This document shows, piece by piece, positions 1-6,255 of a stretch of DNA of 8,052 nucleotides. The position numbers and the translations under genes were made by a program. Below the pieces are notes generated by a model. The model made no database searches. It had not been told where the DNA came from and saw only the letters and a list, made by a program, of their open reading frames with translations. Within the stretch, counting starts at the first letter, position 1; the number at the start of each line of letters is the position of its first letter. This DNA is from Phycisphaerae bacterium. GTDB lineage: Bacteria; Planctomycetota; Phycisphaerae; Sedimentisphaerales; Anaerobacaceae. The stretch covers positions 1 to 8,052 of the forward strand of contig JAUVYZ010000085.1 of assembly GCA_030602845.1 (NCBI GenBank). The letters run 5' to 3'.

Positions 1-23
1 CTTTGCTTGGGGTAGGACGATAA

Positions 24-575
24 ATGCCAGAGCCAAAACTGCCCGACATTATGGCGGAGATTCGGGCCTTGCGGGGCAAGGTGCAAGAGCTTGAAACTAT
101 CCTGACGGAGCAAGGCGTCGAGCTTGAGCCGCGAACGCCGACAAGCCTGAAAGTCAAGCCGGGGATTAGCCGGGTGTGGGCTACGCTGTGGGGCAGGGAC
201 AAAACGAGCTTGCGGATTGTCGGCGTGGACCGAATCGGGCAGCTTATTGTCCGCCCTGTAAGTTGTGAGAACTGTATTGCAGTTTACAAGTCGGGTACTA
301 CCGATGGAGCGGGATACCTTACAATTGATATGGGGCGGATTGTTGATTTCGCTGCAATTCGGGTACTGACAGCGGGATACGTCAAAGTCTGGTTTGGGAT
401 GAAGGAAGGTGGTTGGGAACACGGAAGGCATCTGATACAAAGCGGCAGCGGCGGGGTCAATCCTACAAGCATAGGTGAATACTTTCAGCGTTTCCGTTGG
501 CTTCGTGTTAATATTGCAGCAGGGGCGGGTGCTGAACAAGTAGGCGTCGAAGGTGAAGTTTTCCCCGAACAATGA
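24..575 (+). CDS. Probable virion-associated protein, coiled coil plus discoidin-like beta-sandwich
   Basis: 183 aa. Start ATG follows TAGGA at 13-17 with 6 nt spacing. Residues about 8-34 have a heptad-like run of hydrophobic and charged residues, probably a short oligomerising coiled coil. The rest is beta-rich. Residues 101-115 (IDMGRIVDFAAIRVL), then a Gly-Trp turn near 130-131, then RFRWLRV (156-162) and VEGEVF (175-180), follow the order seen in F5/8 type C (discoidin, galactose-binding-like) domains: iDLGr, dg-W, aRyvRv and a final E-v strand. The family link is inferred from this pattern only. Such folds on phages usually bind carbohydrate or decorate the particle, so a receptor-binding or decoration role fits. 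It is the first complete gene in the rightward set. The next gene begins 13 nt after its stop. I do not recognise a named homologue. Confidence 0.75.
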   Translation: MPEPKLPDIMAEIRALRGKVQELETILTEQGVELEPRTPTSLKVKPGISRVWATLWGRDKTSLRIVGVDRIGQLIVRPVSCENCIAVYKSGTTDGAGYLTIDMGRIVDFAAIRVLTAGYVKVWFGMKEGGWEHGRHLIQSGSGGVNPTSIGEYFQRFRWLRVNIAAGAGAEQVGVEGEVFPEQ

Positions 576-588
576 AAGGGTTAGTGCT

Positions 589-933
589 ATGAATTGGAAG
601 CGACAGTCAATCGTGGCGGTGTGCCTTATCGTGGTGGTCGTCGGGATTCTGCCGTTCATGAATCCGGGCTGTGGTGATATCTATGTAATCGACCAGACCA
701 CCGGCGAAGTGCGGGAAGCAACTGAAACCGAAGCCAAGGCAATCGTGGAAGGTATCGGAGCGGCGGCGAAAGTTATAACCGTGGCGACGGGCCATCCGCA
801 GTACGTTATCTTCATCGACCTTGCCACAAGAGTGGCCGCCCTTGCAATCGGTTTCTTTTATGGCCGCAAGGAATTGTCGGCCAAGACCGTCACGCAACAG
901 AATCTCAAAGTGCCAAACAAGACCGAGACGTAA
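589..933 (+). CDS. Small membrane protein, one or two membrane segments
   Basis: 114 aa from ATG 589, which has AAAGGG at 575-580 with 8 nt spacing. An in-frame GTG at 553 lies inside the previous gene and is less likely. Residues 8-24 are a strongly hydrophobic stretch after a short basic N-terminus (K4, R5), so this is a signal anchor or signal peptide. A Cys at position 28 follows, but the preceding Asn-Pro-Gly is a poor lipobox. Residues 31-66 are an acidic, soluble, probably helical segment. Residues 72-91 are a second hydrophobic stretch followed by Arg-Lys. The C-terminal tail is polar. Two transmembrane helices with a short loop would suit a holin-like or membrane-associated virion protein, but no family motif is visible, so the function is unassigned. 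Confidence 0.75.
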   Translation: MNWKRQSIVAVCLIVVVVGILPFMNPGCGDIYVIDQTTGEVREATETEAKAIVEGIGAAAKVITVATGHPQYVIFIDLATRVAALAIGFFYGRKELSAKTVTQQNLKVPNKTET

Positions 934-945
934 CGGAGCGGCGGC

Positions 946-1224
946 GTGCCTGAAGGCTGGCCCGGACACGATTGGGTTGACAGTTGGGACGACTACCTGT
1001 TTTGCACGCTGGCGGTATGGACCTTTTCAGAGGAAGCCCGCCTTCATTGGCTTGAGGGCGATATTGAGGCAAGCGTACAGTGCTTGTATCATGCGTCCTT
1101 TTATCAGGCATACGCCACCAGTTGGCTTGGCAGGCAGCTACGCGAACCGTCGGCCATGACCGATGATGCAATCCTGGCGGCTGTGTTCCGGGCGTTAGTG
1201 GTCAAACGTGATATGACGTTGTAA
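946..1224 (+). CDS. Hypothetical 92-aa Trp-rich protein
   Basis: 92 aa, starting at GTG 946 with GGAG at 935-938 and 7 nt spacing. It begins 12 nt after the previous stop and ends 33 nt before the next gene, consistent with the rightward operon. The protein is probably all-alpha and unusually rich in tryptophan (W5, W10, W14, W25, W35, W60), with an acidic N-terminal half. There is no signal peptide or membrane segment and I recognise no motif. A plus-frame reading from 821 and a minus-frame reading over 905-1171 cover the same bases. This frame is preferred because of the ribosome binding site and tight gene spacing. Confidence 0.65.
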   Translation: MPEGWPGHDWVDSWDDYLFCTLAVWTFSEEARLHWLEGDIEASVQCLYHASFYQAYATSWLGRQLREPSAMTDDAILAAVFRALVVKRDMTL

Positions 1225-1228
1225 AGAT

Positions 1229-1257
1229 AGGAGTACAGGCGAGACGCCTGTATTACG
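1229..1257 (+). promoter_or_regulatory. Shine-Dalgarno / hairpin / start module of the 744-aa gene (palindromic repeat copy 1)
   Basis: AGGAG at 1229-1233 is followed directly by a perfect hairpin. TACAGGCG (1234-1241) pairs with CGCCTGTA (1245-1252) around the loop AGA, giving 8 bp. Then come 5 nt and the ATG at 1258. The linear SD-to-start distance of 24 nt is too long for normal initiation. If the 19-nt hairpin folds out, the distance is 5 nt. The same layout recurs at 3516-3546. The palindrome is of the type I remember as dispersed through PVC-group genomes. Confidence 0.8.
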
Positions 1258-3492
1258 ATGGCAGAAGAAAACGAACTTCCCCCGCCGAAGGAGGACGGCG
1301 TACCGTTTGCTCAAATTATCTGGATGTTCCGCAAGGAAATTGCGGAGTACACGATTGATAGGTTCGCGGAACTGGCGGCACCGGGAATAACGCAAAGTAA
1401 CGAATCACTTCTCCAACGGATATGGAAGGGTGTTACCGATTGGGATGAAAAGGGGGAAGGTGTGATTCTTGGCCTTATGGATACAATCTATAAGGCGTTG
1501 GGCCTGGACCCTAAAGCGGCCAAGCACCTTTCCGACATGGGAAAGCACTTGAGCCTGGACTTCCCTGGTATGCGGACAGGTAGTGCTTTGTATTCGCTTT
1601 TCATGATGGCGGGGATAATACTCAAAATCGAGGCTACGATTCCGTCGCCGTTTCTGGAGCGGTCCTATTCCAAACTGATTATTCCAAACCGCCCGGACCT
1701 GCAATCGCTGTTGCAGCACAAGTGGAGATTCGGTGAAGTCGGCGGCGACGTGAAATCGCAGGACTGGTGGGATGACGCCTATCACGGTTTGGGATTCGAC
1801 GCAACCGCCGAAGCCCTGAACGCAAACGCTCTGCGACCGTGGCTTGACCGTAGCGATATTGCGGAGCTATTTCGGCGGGGCAAGCTGACATTCGCAACCG
1901 CCACGGCGGAACTACAGAAACTTGGATGGGCCGACAAGTCACAGATACTGCATGTAACTGACTTGGCCGAAACCTTGCTCGACCGGGGAACGCTTGACGA
2001 ATTGCGGCGGCGGGGTGTGCTTAGCGGGGCCGACTATCGCGAGCGGTTAAGCTGGCTTGGCTTGTGGCCTAAGTCGATAGAGTTGGCAGAAAAAGCCGTA
2101 CCACGATTGCTTGGACCCGCCGAACTGTTACGGGCCTATCACCGGGGGGAAATCGACCTTAGCCACCTTAACCAGTTGTTGAAAAAGGCCGGTTACGATG
2201 CTGAAAGCCGCGACATTCTGGAATGGCAATCGTATGAGCCGCTACCCCCGGAAACTATTATCCGTGCGTTCCATCGGGGTATGATTGATAAGGCAGAGGC
2301 AAATAAGAGATTGCAGCGGCTTGGCTTTTCCAGTGAGGACAGCCCGCGAATTATCGACACCAGCTATCTTCTGCCTTCACCGGCGGACCTTGTGCGCTTC
2401 GGTGTCCGCGAAGTTTACACACCGGCAATCCGCAAGAAGTTTGGGCAGGATGAAGATTATCCCGATGCACTGACCGCCGAAGGCCGCAAACTTGGATTCA
2501 GCCGCAAGACGCTTGGCGAGTATTGGGCGGCACATTGGGAACTGCCGGCAACCGGGCAGGCTTTCGATATGATGCACCGGGGATTGATTAGCCAGGGTGA
2601 GCTTGATATGCTGTTGCGGGCAAAAGATGTTATGCCATTTTGGAGGGATAAGTTGCTTGGCATATCGTACCGACTTATCCCGCGTCGAAGCTTGCCGCGT
2701 CTAATCAAACAGAAGCTTATCACTTTGCTAGACCTTACGGACCGATTCAAAGCGCTTGGCTACTCGCCCAAAAACTCGCGTATCATGGGCCTATCCGCCG
2801 TCAAAGCGGCGGAGGAACCTACGCGGACACTTGCCAAGAGCGAAGTTATCGACGCCTATGCAAATGAACTCATAGAGGAAACGGAGCTTGTCGCGTATTT
2901 CAGGGAACTGGACTATGACGCTGAGGCAATAGAATACTACAAGCAAAAGGCGGAGAAAAAGAAGGAACGTGCCAAGCAAACCACCAACGCCGCTACCCTA
3001 TCCAGTGAGACGAAACGAATAAAAGAGCTTAACAAACAGGAAGTGTTGCGGGGCTTCAATGAAGGGCTGTTGGATAGTGACGCGGCAACCGAATATTTGT
3101 CAGAGCTTGGCTTTCCATCCGAAGCCGTCGAAGCCATGCTGTCCTATGAATTGTTCAAGGCCATGCGGGAAAATCGGGACGCCCATACAAAGCAAGTCAA
3201 GAGGGTATTCGACGCCGGACTGTTGACAGTGCCCGAAGCGGAGCAAAAGCTTATTGAGCTAGGCTACGTGCCGACACAGGGGCGGCGGCTTACTAACCTA
3301 TGGCGGGCGGAGCGTGACGCCGACACCGCCCTTGCAACGCAACAAAACAAACCGGGTACTAAGGCGGATTATGAAAGCTGGCTCAAGTTGGGTATCATCG
3401 ACGTGCCGACTTGGGTAGAAGCAATGAGAAGATTGCAGTACACCGATGAAACGATAAGCTACAATCTACAAGAGATTGCAGTTAAGCTGTAG
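1258..3492 (+). CDS. Large alpha-helical repeat protein, probable structural protein
   Basis: 744 aa, by far the largest rightward gene. Residues 1-195 are a separate N-terminal part, with a hydrophobic stretch near 109-124. From about 200 to the end there is a degenerate helix-turn-helix unit of pattern x-hxxGxIsxxexxxxLxxlGY. Copies start near residues 204, 249, 291, 335, 437, 481, 532, 598, 649 and 708. Examples are AFHRGMIDKAEANKRLQRLGF and VFDAGLLTVPEAEQKLIELGY, trimmed here as AFHRGMID and VFDAGLLT. Spacing is mostly 43-66 residues. A divergent insert at about 374-430 contains FGVREVYTP and YWAAHWELP. A Lys/Glu-rich, coiled-coil-like linker lies at 556-592. Short units ending in a hydrophobic-Gly-aromatic turn resemble SHOCT-like helical hairpins, which is only an analogy. 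Its size and position suggest a virion structural or scaffolding role. I do not recognise a family. The start is set by the hairpin-bearing ribosome binding site upstream. Confidence 0.85.
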   Translation: MAEENELPPPKEDGVPFAQIIWMFRKEIAEYTIDRFAELAAPGITQSNESLLQRIWKGVTDWDEKGEGVILGLMDTIYKALGLDPKAAKHLSDMGKHLSLDFPGMRTGSALYSLFMMAGIILKIEATIPSPFLERSYSKLIIPNRPDLQSLLQHKWRFGEVGGDVKSQDWWDDAYHGLGFDATAEALNANALRPWLDRSDIAELFRRGKLTFATATAELQKLGWADKSQILHVTDLAETLLDRGTLDELRRRGVLSGADYRERLSWLGLWPKSIELAEKAVPRLLGPAELLRAYHRGEIDLSHLNQLLKKAGYDAESRDILEWQSYEPLPPETIIRAFHRGMIDKAEANKRLQRLGFSSEDSPRIIDTSYLLPSPADLVRFGVREVYTPAIRKKFGQDEDYPDALTAEGRKLGFSRKTLGEYWAAHWELPATGQAFDMMHRGLISQGELDMLLRAKDVMPFWRDKLLGISYRLIPRRSLPRLIKQKLITLLDLTDRFKALGYSPKNSRIMGLSAVKAAEEPTRTLAKSEVIDAYANELIEETELVAYFRELDYDAEAIEYYKQKAEKKKERAKQTTNAATLSSETKRIKELNKQEVLRGFNEGLLDSDAATEYLSELGFPSEAVEAMLSYELFKAMRENRDAHTKQVKRVFDAGLLTVPEAEQKLIELGYVPTQGRRLTNLWRAERDADTALATQQNKPGTKADYESWLKLGIIDVPTWVEAMRRLQYTDETISYNLQEIAVKL

Positions 3493-3512
3493 GCCAGGCG
3501 TCTCGCCTGGCC
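3492..3512 (+). repeat. Inverted palindromic element on the stop codon of the 744-aa gene (repeat copy 2)
   Basis: GGCCAGGCG (3492-3500) pairs perfectly with CGCCTGGCC (3504-3512) around the loop TCT, a 9-bp stem. Its first base is the last base of the TAG stop codon. Its core at 3495-3509 is the exact reverse complement of 1236-1250 (15 nt), so it is an inverted copy of the element before the gene. There is no T-run after it, so it is not a classical intrinsic terminator. With the direct copy at 3521 it forms a head-to-head pair like a bacterial REP/BIME unit. Confidence 0.75.
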
Positions 3513-3515
3513 ATA

Positions 3516-3546
3516 AGGAGCACAGGCGGGACGCCTGTGATACGCA
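3516..3546 (+). promoter_or_regulatory. Shine-Dalgarno / hairpin / start module of the 38-aa gene (palindromic repeat copy 3)
   Basis: AGGAG at 3516-3520 is followed directly by CACAGGCG (3521-3528) pairing with CGCCTGTG (3532-3539) around GGA, an 8-bp perfect stem. Then come 7 nt and the ATG at 3547. The linear distance is 26 nt and the folded distance is 7 nt. Similarity to the copy at 1229 covers ATA(A)GGAG through to TACG, so the ribosome binding site is part of the repeated unit. Confidence 0.8.
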
Positions 3547-3663
3547 ATGCCGACAGAAAAAGAAATGCTGTCCGCAACAGTGAAGGCAACCGCCGGGCTA
3601 TTCAAGCGTACTGCGGAAGTCGAACGAATCCAGAGGCAAATAGAAGCCGACACACGCCGCTAG
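3547..3663 (+). CDS. Hypothetical 38-aa peptide, last rightward gene
   Basis: 38 aa from ATG 3547 to TAG 3661-3663. It starts MPTEKEMLSATVKATAG and ends in a charged helix rich in Arg, Gln and Glu. No family is recognisable. Support comes from the start module it shares with the 744-aa gene and from its placement: its stop lies 5 nt from the stop codon of the convergent polymerase gene. It could be a small structural or regulatory peptide. It could also be a chance short frame after a repeat, although the exact fit between the two operons argues for a real gene. Confidence 0.55.
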   Translation: MPTEKEMLSATVKATAGLFKRTAEVERIQRQIEADTRR

Positions 3664-3668
3664 GAAGC

Positions 3669-5489
3669 TCAAGAAGCCGCGAGCACAATCGGCGAAACGG
3701 CCCCAGAAGCTGAGACGTGACCTTTGAGATACTCGCGGGCCAAGACCCGCTGAGTACGGTACATATACACGCGGTCCAGGTGCCGTTCCCTGATTGCACC
3801 GGCCACGCCTTCCCACCGCCAGTACGAAAACACGCCGGGCGACGTTTCGACCGCCCCGATTGTCACACCTTTGATATGCTTCTCTTTATCCGTTTCGTAG
3901 TCCTTCGGCGATTCAATCCGAAGGTTCATGGTCTTATATTCACGCTTGAGCTTGCCCAAGACCCCCGAATCGCAAAGCGAACGTAAACGCTTGTATCCGG
4001 CGGCGTTCACTATCAATGAATCGGTATCACAATAGAATACGTTCGCTTGACCGGCTTTCCGTATCAGCCGCCACAGGTAAGCTCTTGCGGCGGATGTTAT
4101 GTAGCCTGCAATGGCAGGGAAGGCATGGAAGGCTTCGACTTCATCATACTCACGGAATAAGTGCCCGAAGATGACCCGCTCACGGTACATTTCCTCCGAA
4201 CCTTGCTCCGCAACCATGTAAGCACCGTCCGGCTCTTGCGGATAGTAACCTTCATATCGCCATTGTGTGTTATGCTGGCCGAACTTGCCATAAAGACTAT
4301 TCAGCAGCCGCTTGACCATTTCCTCAAACACCTTATTGCCGGTCCGCTTATACCGCTGGCGTACCCGGTACAACTCCATCACAAACCTACTAAAGACCAC
4401 GCGGCGGCGGTACACCGCGAACTGAACGACGCGGACAATATCCTTGTGCCGCAAGGCAAGCTGCAATTCCGGTCCGCAAAGGACCGTTTGGAACTGGCCG
4501 ATAGGAAACGTCAAACCTTCATCCCCTCGGACCGGGTAGCAATTGTGCCGCGTCTTGATAACGACCTCGGCAATAACCGCCCAAGGCTTTAACGCCTTGG
4601 ATAAGTACGCGGCGTCGAAGCCGCGATACAAACGAATAAGTTTGACCGGCACGGCAAGCTTACGGGCCACGGCTGAATACATACTGTTAACGTCCAGCTT
4701 GTAATACGGCCCATCCGTCTTGCGGCCAATGAAAAAGCAATCCGTCCGACCGCCGTAGTACGCGGCCCGTTCCAACTTCGTTACCGCTTCGTGGCCGTGT
4801 ATGTAAATCTTGTGCTGCATGAACCTATGTCGGAACGCGGTTAACGCTTGGGAAGGAACCGTTGGCGAAAAATGGCCCAAGTCGTTCTCTGTCAGGAAAG
4901 TCCGCCACGCTTCCCACAGACGCTTGAGGATTTCCACGTCACGGCGGCAATGTAGAAAAAGCTTCTTGTCGGATACCTTGTTGAAGTCCACGTCAACTTT
5001 CGCCAAGCCAAGCATTGCCCCCCACTGTTCAAGTGTGCCCCGGAAATAATTCATTGCGTCAATCACCAAGACCGTGTGCCTGTCCTTTGTGAATTGGACT
5101 ATCATACAAAACTGCGATATGAACATCACCTTCGGCGTGTAGCCGCGTTGCGTCAACTGCCGGAAACCGTCAAGTATCCGAAAGTCAAATCCCATGTTGT
5201 AGCCGATGATAACGAAGTGCCGGTCCAACTCCGCCGCCGCCATAATGCAATTCCAAAACGATTGTATCTCCGTAAACTCATGCCAGTATTCTTTCCCGGC
5301 GTGGCCGTCCCGCCCGTCCCTGAGATAACAGGCAACGCCGAGCCGGAACGTCTGGACCTTTACCTTGGCGGATTCCTTATGCTCCGTCGTTTCGGTATCG
5401 ACGAAACACCAGTTACGCGGCATGGCCCGCGTCTTATTCTTGCCAAGTGTATGATAGAACCGGCCCACTATCATTCCTGCCGAAGGCAT
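3669..5489 (-). CDS. Family B DNA polymerase, protein-primed (phi29-like) type
   Basis: Replicative polymerase with 3'-5' exonuclease, 606 aa from ATG 5489. Motifs in order: Exo I D31-T-E33; Exo II N98 to D102 (GYNMGFDF); Exo III HCRRD ending at D184; linker YYGG (244-247); motif A D266 (LDVNSMYS); motif B K393 to G401 (KRLLNSLYG); motif C D488 and D490 (YCDTDS); and a Lys-rich KHIKGV near 540 where thumb/KxY-type motifs lie. The exonuclease region starts MPRNWCFVDTETT, very like phi29 MPRKMYSCDFETT as I remember it. The 127-residue gap from motif A to motif B is close to phi29 (about 134), leaving room for a TPR1 insertion, the mark of protein priming. Exo III has His where Tyr is usual, and motif A has Ser for Pro. 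Other starts are ATG 5474 (601 aa) and ATG 5423 (584 aa, best match to the phi29 N-terminus but no SD). The gene begins 10 nt after the upstream stop, so translation is probably coupled. Confidence 0.95.
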   Translation of the reverse strand: MPSAGMIVGRFYHTLGKNKTRAMPRNWCFVDTETTEHKESAKVKVQTFRLGVACYLRDGRDGHAGKEYWHEFTEIQSFWNCIMAAAELDRHFVIIGYNMGFDFRILDGFRQLTQRGYTPKVMFISQFCMIVQFTKDRHTVLVIDAMNYFRGTLEQWGAMLGLAKVDVDFNKVSDKKLFLHCRRDVEILKRLWEAWRTFLTENDLGHFSPTVPSQALTAFRHRFMQHKIYIHGHEAVTKLERAAYYGGRTDCFFIGRKTDGPYYKLDVNSMYSAVARKLAVPVKLIRLYRGFDAAYLSKALKPWAVIAEVVIKTRHNCYPVRGDEGLTFPIGQFQTVLCGPELQLALRHKDIVRVVQFAVYRRRVVFSRFVMELYRVRQRYKRTGNKVFEEMVKRLLNSLYGKFGQHNTQWRYEGYYPQEPDGAYMVAEQGSEEMYRERVIFGHLFREYDEVEAFHAFPAIAGYITSAARAYLWRLIRKAGQANVFYCDTDSLIVNAAGYKRLRSLCDSGVLGKLKREYKTMNLRIESPKDYETDKEKHIKGVTIGAVETSPGVFSYWRWEGVAGAIRERHLDRVYMYRTQRVLAREYLKGHVSASGAVSPIVLAAS

Positions 5490-5508
5490 CCCTTCGGGAC
5501 TACTCCTT
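5475..5508 (-). promoter_or_regulatory. Polymerase ribosome binding site with hairpin over the start region
   Basis: On the minus strand AAGGAG (5508-5503) overlaps the last codons of the 181-aa gene. Next come TAG, TC, then CCGAAGG (5497-5491) pairing with CCTTCGG (5486-5480) around GATG. That loop contains the ATG at 5489. Then CAGGA and a second ATG at 5474. Linear spacing to 5489 is 13 nt. If the hairpin forms, spacing to 5474 becomes 10 nt and 5489 is hidden in the loop. Which start is used is undecided. Confidence 0.5.
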
Positions 5509-6045
5509 TTTTGGAGGCTCTTGTGCCCTGCGACGGGCAACCAACTGCATTGTATCCCACTTGACGTTCTCCGCCTCAAACAAATGCCCGAACTCCTGAA
5601 AGAATCCTAGCTTTGCATTAGCTTCCGACAACCGCTCATCAGAACGGTACTTGAAAGTCTGCTCCGCGAACTTATCCCCGAAACCACTGTCAGTCCGCGT
5701 GTCCAGCGTGAACTCGTACTGGTACGGCGTCGTTATCGGTGTTGCCGCTTCTGGAAAGTCCTCATGCGAAGGAACTTCGTATTCGCCCAAGAACCTGAGC
5801 CGGGGTAGGTATTCTATTTCATCCCTTGTCCGCCGGTGCATTGTGCGAACGTCAACCTTGCCCGGCCCCCACCTTGCCTTTTGTGTGTACCGCAAAACCT
5901 CCATTACGCCTGGCATCGGAATCTTTAGAGGACGTAAAGCCCCGTAGAATGACCTGAACATAAAATCTCGCCACTTGGGGGTGCGCCGCCGCAAAGGGAC
6001 CGCCCGCGTAATACGCCTGAGCAAGTTAAGAGCTTTGATTGTCAC
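5500..6045 (-). CDS. Basic 181-aa protein next to the polymerase, candidate terminal protein
   Basis: 181 aa, starting at GTG 6045. The start overlaps the previous stop by 4 nt (GTGA) and has no clear SD, so translation is probably coupled. Residues 1-75 are strongly basic (LLRRITRAV, LRRRTPKWR, HRRTR). Residues 85-120 look beta-rich with acidic clusters. Residues 130-165 are mixed helical, and the tail is PPKKE. There is no sequence motif that I recognise. In phi29 the gene just upstream of the polymerase encodes the terminal protein that primes replication through a Ser hydroxyl. Position, basic charge and co-translation with a protein-primed-type polymerase make this the best terminal protein candidate here. 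It is shorter than phi29 p3 (about 266 aa). The role is inferred from context only; it may be another DNA-binding early protein. Confidence 0.85.
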   Translation of the reverse strand: MTIKALNLLRRITRAVPLRRRTPKWRDFMFRSFYGALRPLKIPMPGVMEVLRYTQKARWGPGKVDVRTMHRRTRDEIEYLPRLRFLGEYEVPSHEDFPEAATPITTPYQYEFTLDTRTDSGFGDKFAEQTFKYRSDERLSEANAKLGFFQEFGHLFEAENVKWDTMQLVARRRAQEPPKKE

Positions 6046-6239
6046 GGCTGATTCTTAATAAGCTCGTCAATCAGCGTCTCTAACTCCATTGCCCCTTTGA
6101 TAGCTACCTCGCACCCCAGAGCAAACGCCTCGTAGTCGTGCAAAATAGTCATTGGAAGATTAAGACGCTGTTGGATATGGCGTGCCGCTGTCCTGGCACG
6201 CTTCAACTCTTGCTTCATCTGACCGCGTTGTGTCGCCAT
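6042..6239 (-). CDS. Hypothetical 65-aa basic helical protein
   Basis: 65 aa from ATG 6239, preceded on its strand by AAAGGGG and a further 6 nt. Residues 1-27 form a basic helix (KQELKRARTAARHIQQR), which could touch nucleic acid or a partner. Residues 33-62 are a more acidic helix (EAFALG, MELETLIDELI). The stop TGA overlaps the GTG start of the next gene. There is no recognised domain. It sits in the replication operon between SSB-like and terminal-protein-candidate genes, so an accessory replication or regulatory role is possible but not shown. Confidence 0.7.
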   Translation of the reverse strand: MATQRGQMKQELKRARTAARHIQQRLNLPMTILHDYEAFALGCEVAIKGAMELETLIDELIKNQP

Positions 6240-6255
6240 CCGTGGCCCCTTTGCT

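Noticed and set aside
607..969. 120-aa minus-strand frame opposite the membrane protein gene
   Set aside because: The plus-strand gene has SD, membrane segments and operon spacing; the antisense frame has none.
1195..1395. 66-aa minus-strand frame containing NTGVSPVL
   Set aside because: It is the translation of the palindromic repeat plus the reverse of a clear gene; no SD and no coding support.
1229..3549. The three palindromes as a CRISPR array
   Set aside because: Only three copies, in mixed orientation, with a 2.2-kb gene between two of them and no regular spacers.
4161..4592. 143-aa plus-strand open frame within the polymerase gene
   Set aside because: Antisense to motif-bearing polymerase sequence, with no SD or protein-like features.
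5076..5564. 162-aa plus-strand open frame opposite the polymerase start
   Set aside because: Opposite strand of the conserved exonuclease domain; a GC-driven shadow.
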